Of a stretch of DNA of 64,000 bases, positions 62,115-64,000 are shown piece by piece; position 1 is the first letter of the stretch, and every line of letters starts with the position of its first letter. The position numbers and the translations under genes were made by a program. The notes under the pieces were generated by a model, which was given only the letters and a program-made list of their open reading frames with translations, did no database searches and was not told the origin of the DNA. The stretch spans positions 15,495,997 through 15,559,996 of the forward strand of contig NC_134542.1 in NCBI RefSeq assembly GCF_050624435.1, given 5' to 3'. Source of the stretch: Tenrec ecaudatus (Eukaryota > Chordata > Mammalia > Afrosoricida > Tenrecidae).

Positions 62115-62865
62115 ACAAAATAATCCATAGAAGCAGGGAAAGTGGCCATGCCCTCTCGACAGGCGCGCCCCACCACGCTGTGCTTACAGTAGGTGATCAA
62201 TCCGTGTTGTGTGTGCTCTGAAATGACGGCATTAACTAAGTCTAACTCTGGACTCGATTCTTAGCAACAGTGAAAGGAAAGCTCCAGAGCCTTGGGTCCA
62301 GGTTGAAATGATCCTGGCGCTATGAGTTGATCTGTATGTGCTTCTGCTAACAACTCTTGACTTTTACACGGCACCGCTCCTTGGAGCAAGCTGCCACGAC
62401 TGTTGTGAACACAGCTCCAAAATCTAGCTTAGTTTTCCTTTCCCACGACTTTATTAAAACAGAAAGCAGAGATATGTTTCCCTCTCTCCTCATCATCTAC
62501 CTTCCTGTACTTTGCTTCTGAAAATTTTCCAGCTACTTACTAGTTCCCGTACATAGAGTTCTGTGAGTCTGTCTGCCTTCCTGAAGGAGGAGGAGAAGGA
62601 GGAGGAGGAGAACTAAAATTGGAAAGAAGAGAAAGAACAAAGGTAGAAATGGCAAGGTTAGGAAATCATTTTGTGGCTAGTTTTTAAAGTGCTGTGGTGT
62701 TTAAAAATGTTTCATAGCTCCAAGATATATATTTTTAATTGAAAAACTTTTCAGACTATTCACATAAGATGAGGTGGTGTCCACTTCTTCATCTTGCAGC
62801 GTTTTAACCCATTATTCTTGGTCTCAGCCCATGATTCTTACTTTGAGCCATAGTAAGACCAATTA
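62115..62865. other. No recognised feature except a GGA repeat
   Basis: About 750 bp. AGGAGGAGGAGAAGGAGGAG starts at 62584, a 28-bp purine repeat. Nothing else identified. Confidence 0.4.
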
Positions 62866-62879
62866 AGGAAAGAGCATCT

Positions 62880-62966
62880 GCAGCAAATGTACAAATGTGC
62901 TTGACACACTGGATGGATGGATGGATTATGATAAGAGTTGTATAAGCCCCCAATAAAATGATTTTT
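62880..62966 (+). mobile_element. 87-bp LINE 3'-end insertion with perfect 11-bp TSD
   Basis: CAGCAAATGTACAAATGTGC, TTGACACACTGGATGGATGG, ATTATGATAAGAGTTGTATA and CCCCCAATAAAATGATTTTT. AAAGAGCATCT occurs exactly at 62869-62879 and 62967-62977. Confidence 0.96.
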
Positions 62967-63134
62967 AAAGAGCATCTAAGAAACCCAATAGCTTACAATA
63001 TGAAGAGATGGAATTGTGTCAGTAGAGCTCAAATAAAGAGCTGAAGCTAGATTTTTATTTTAGTTGTGGTTTTGCTGGACCTGAAGTCAGCCAGGTGAAG
63101 AGGCAGCATGAGTTCTCTTTCTGTGCCTGCCGTG

Positions 63135-63330
63135 TTGCAGTGGGTTTGAGTTAGACTGCTAACTACAAGGTCAGCAGTTCGAAACCACCAGCTGATCCTT
63201 GGGGAGACAAATGTGCCTTTCTACTCCCTTAAAGAGTTACAGTCTTGACAACCCACAGGGGCAGTTAGTTCTACCCTGTCCTGTGGGGTCGCTGTAAGTT
63301 AGAATTGACTCGGTGGCTATGAGTTGTTTT
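63135..63330 (+). mobile_element. AfroSINE, head truncated
   Basis: GTTAGACTGCTAACTACAAG, GTCAGCAGTTCGAAACCACC, AAAGAGTTACAGTCTTGACA, CCTGTCCTGTGGGGTCGCTG and AGAATTGACTCGGTGGCTAT. The 3' part closely parallels the RTE terminus. Confidence 0.9.
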
Positions 63331-63706
63331 TGCTACAAAGATCAAGCCAATTTCTAATGCCTATCCTATCTAATGAGACTGAAAAGATACCAGAGTTAAA
63401 GTTCATTTGTGTCCTAGTCTGTGTTTCCTCCAAAGGTGACCCTGAGACAAAGACTTGAGGACACATCCTGTTGGGAGGAGATGATCACAGCAAGTACCAG
63501 TAAGGGAATGAGGAAATAAGGGATAGAGAGAGGCCAGGAACTTGTATGTAAATGAGCCATCTTCCTCTATGGCCAACTGGGGCTCGATCCTGCTGGGGAA
63601 CCTCTGTGTAGAATTACCCCCACTGAGAGATGAGGAAACTGGGGCAATGTCCACAGACTCCCCATCCTCAGTGGTTGACATTCACCCCTGAGGGTATTAA
63701 ATCCCT

Positions 63707-63917
63707 CAAAAACAAAAAACAAACAAACAAGCAAATAAAAAAACTCACTGCCATCAAGTCGATGCTGACTCATAGCAGCCCTACAGGGCAGGGCAAAATG
63801 GCTCTTGCTGATTTTCCAAGACTGTAACTCTGTACTGGAGTAGAAAACCAGGCCTTTTCCCCATGGAGTGGCTGGTGGTTTTGAACTGTGGACCACTGTG
63901 TCACCAGAGCTCCTCAG
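63707..63917 (-). mobile_element. AfroSINE, antisense, full length with perfect TSD
   Basis: The A-rich left part is the reversed T/G-rich tail. Then CACTGCCATCAAGTCGATGC, TGACTCATAGCAGCCCTACA, GGAGTGGCTGGTGGTTTTGA and CACTGTGTCACCAGAGCTCC. TAAATCCCT is repeated at 63698-63706 and 63918-63926. Confidence 0.95.
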
Positions 63918-64000
63918 TAAATCCCTTGGCTTCCAGGATACGCTGAGCACACAAGCTACACAGCGAGATATATTCGAACTGGAGAACAATAAAAGCAGAG

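Noticed and set aside
1..64000. A new defence, biosynthetic or other multi-gene system
   Set aside because: No operon-like gene cluster or intact coding gene exists here. The structure in the window is explained by layered mobile elements in mammalian DNA.

Overview
This window is nuclear DNA from a placental mammal. It is almost certainly from an afrotherian and most likely from a tenrec (Echinops-like). Three signals point there. (1) There are dozens of AfroSINE-type SINEs, alongside BovB/RTE-type LINE pieces that share their 3' tail. (2) There are three copies of a ~195 bp hAT miniature transposon whose ends match the SPIN family, known in tenrec as a horizontally transferred element. (3) There is an abundant LINE 3'-end family with a G-rich tract and a CCCAATAAAATGATTTTT end. 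Species assignment is inference from repeat content; no gene was available to confirm it.

I found no host protein-coding gene, tRNA, rRNA or other RNA gene that I could support. Long open frames are few (the longest continuous ones are 221, 173, 163, 157 and 146 codons) and most fall in recognisable repeats. The window reads as intergenic or deep-intronic DNA. Its content is layered transposon insertions, and the annotation below is therefore mainly a repeat map with target-site duplications (TSDs) read directly from the sequence.

Layout. 0-15 kb: scattered SINEs and RTE fragments, one solo LTR (730-1231), one older LTR-like repeat (9983-10660) and two long repeat-poor stretches (2.7-5.9 kb and 10.9-11.9 kb). 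15-23 kb: three SPIN-like hAT elements, two copies each of two unclassified repeats, old L1 tails and a purine/pyrimidine microsatellite pair. 22.4-37 kb: RTE ORF2 fragments, an ancient CR1/L3-like trace, a probable antisense L1 5' end (28.8-30.4 kb) and another solo LTR with a perfect 5-bp TSD. 37-46 kb: several copies of the LINE 3'-end family, an RTE reverse-transcriptase fragment and a decayed L1 ORF2 (43.6-45.9 kb). 46-51.3 kb: two successive antisense RTE endonuclease-region copies invaded by LTRs, one LTR sitting inside another. 53-57 kb: a three-level nest of the LINE 3'-end family. 57-64 kb: sparse SINEs and two further clean LINE 3'-end insertions.

Interactions. The AfroSINEs end in the same sequence as the RTE LINE (calls resembling AGTCGGAATCGACTCGAYGGCA), which fits SINE mobilisation by the RTE machinery. 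Nesting gives a relative timetable: RTE, L1M and CR1-like fossils are oldest; SPIN, LTR families and AfroSINEs inserted into them; the G-rich LINE 3'-end family includes some of the latest events. Family names come from recognition without a database search, so subfamily names should be treated as provisional.
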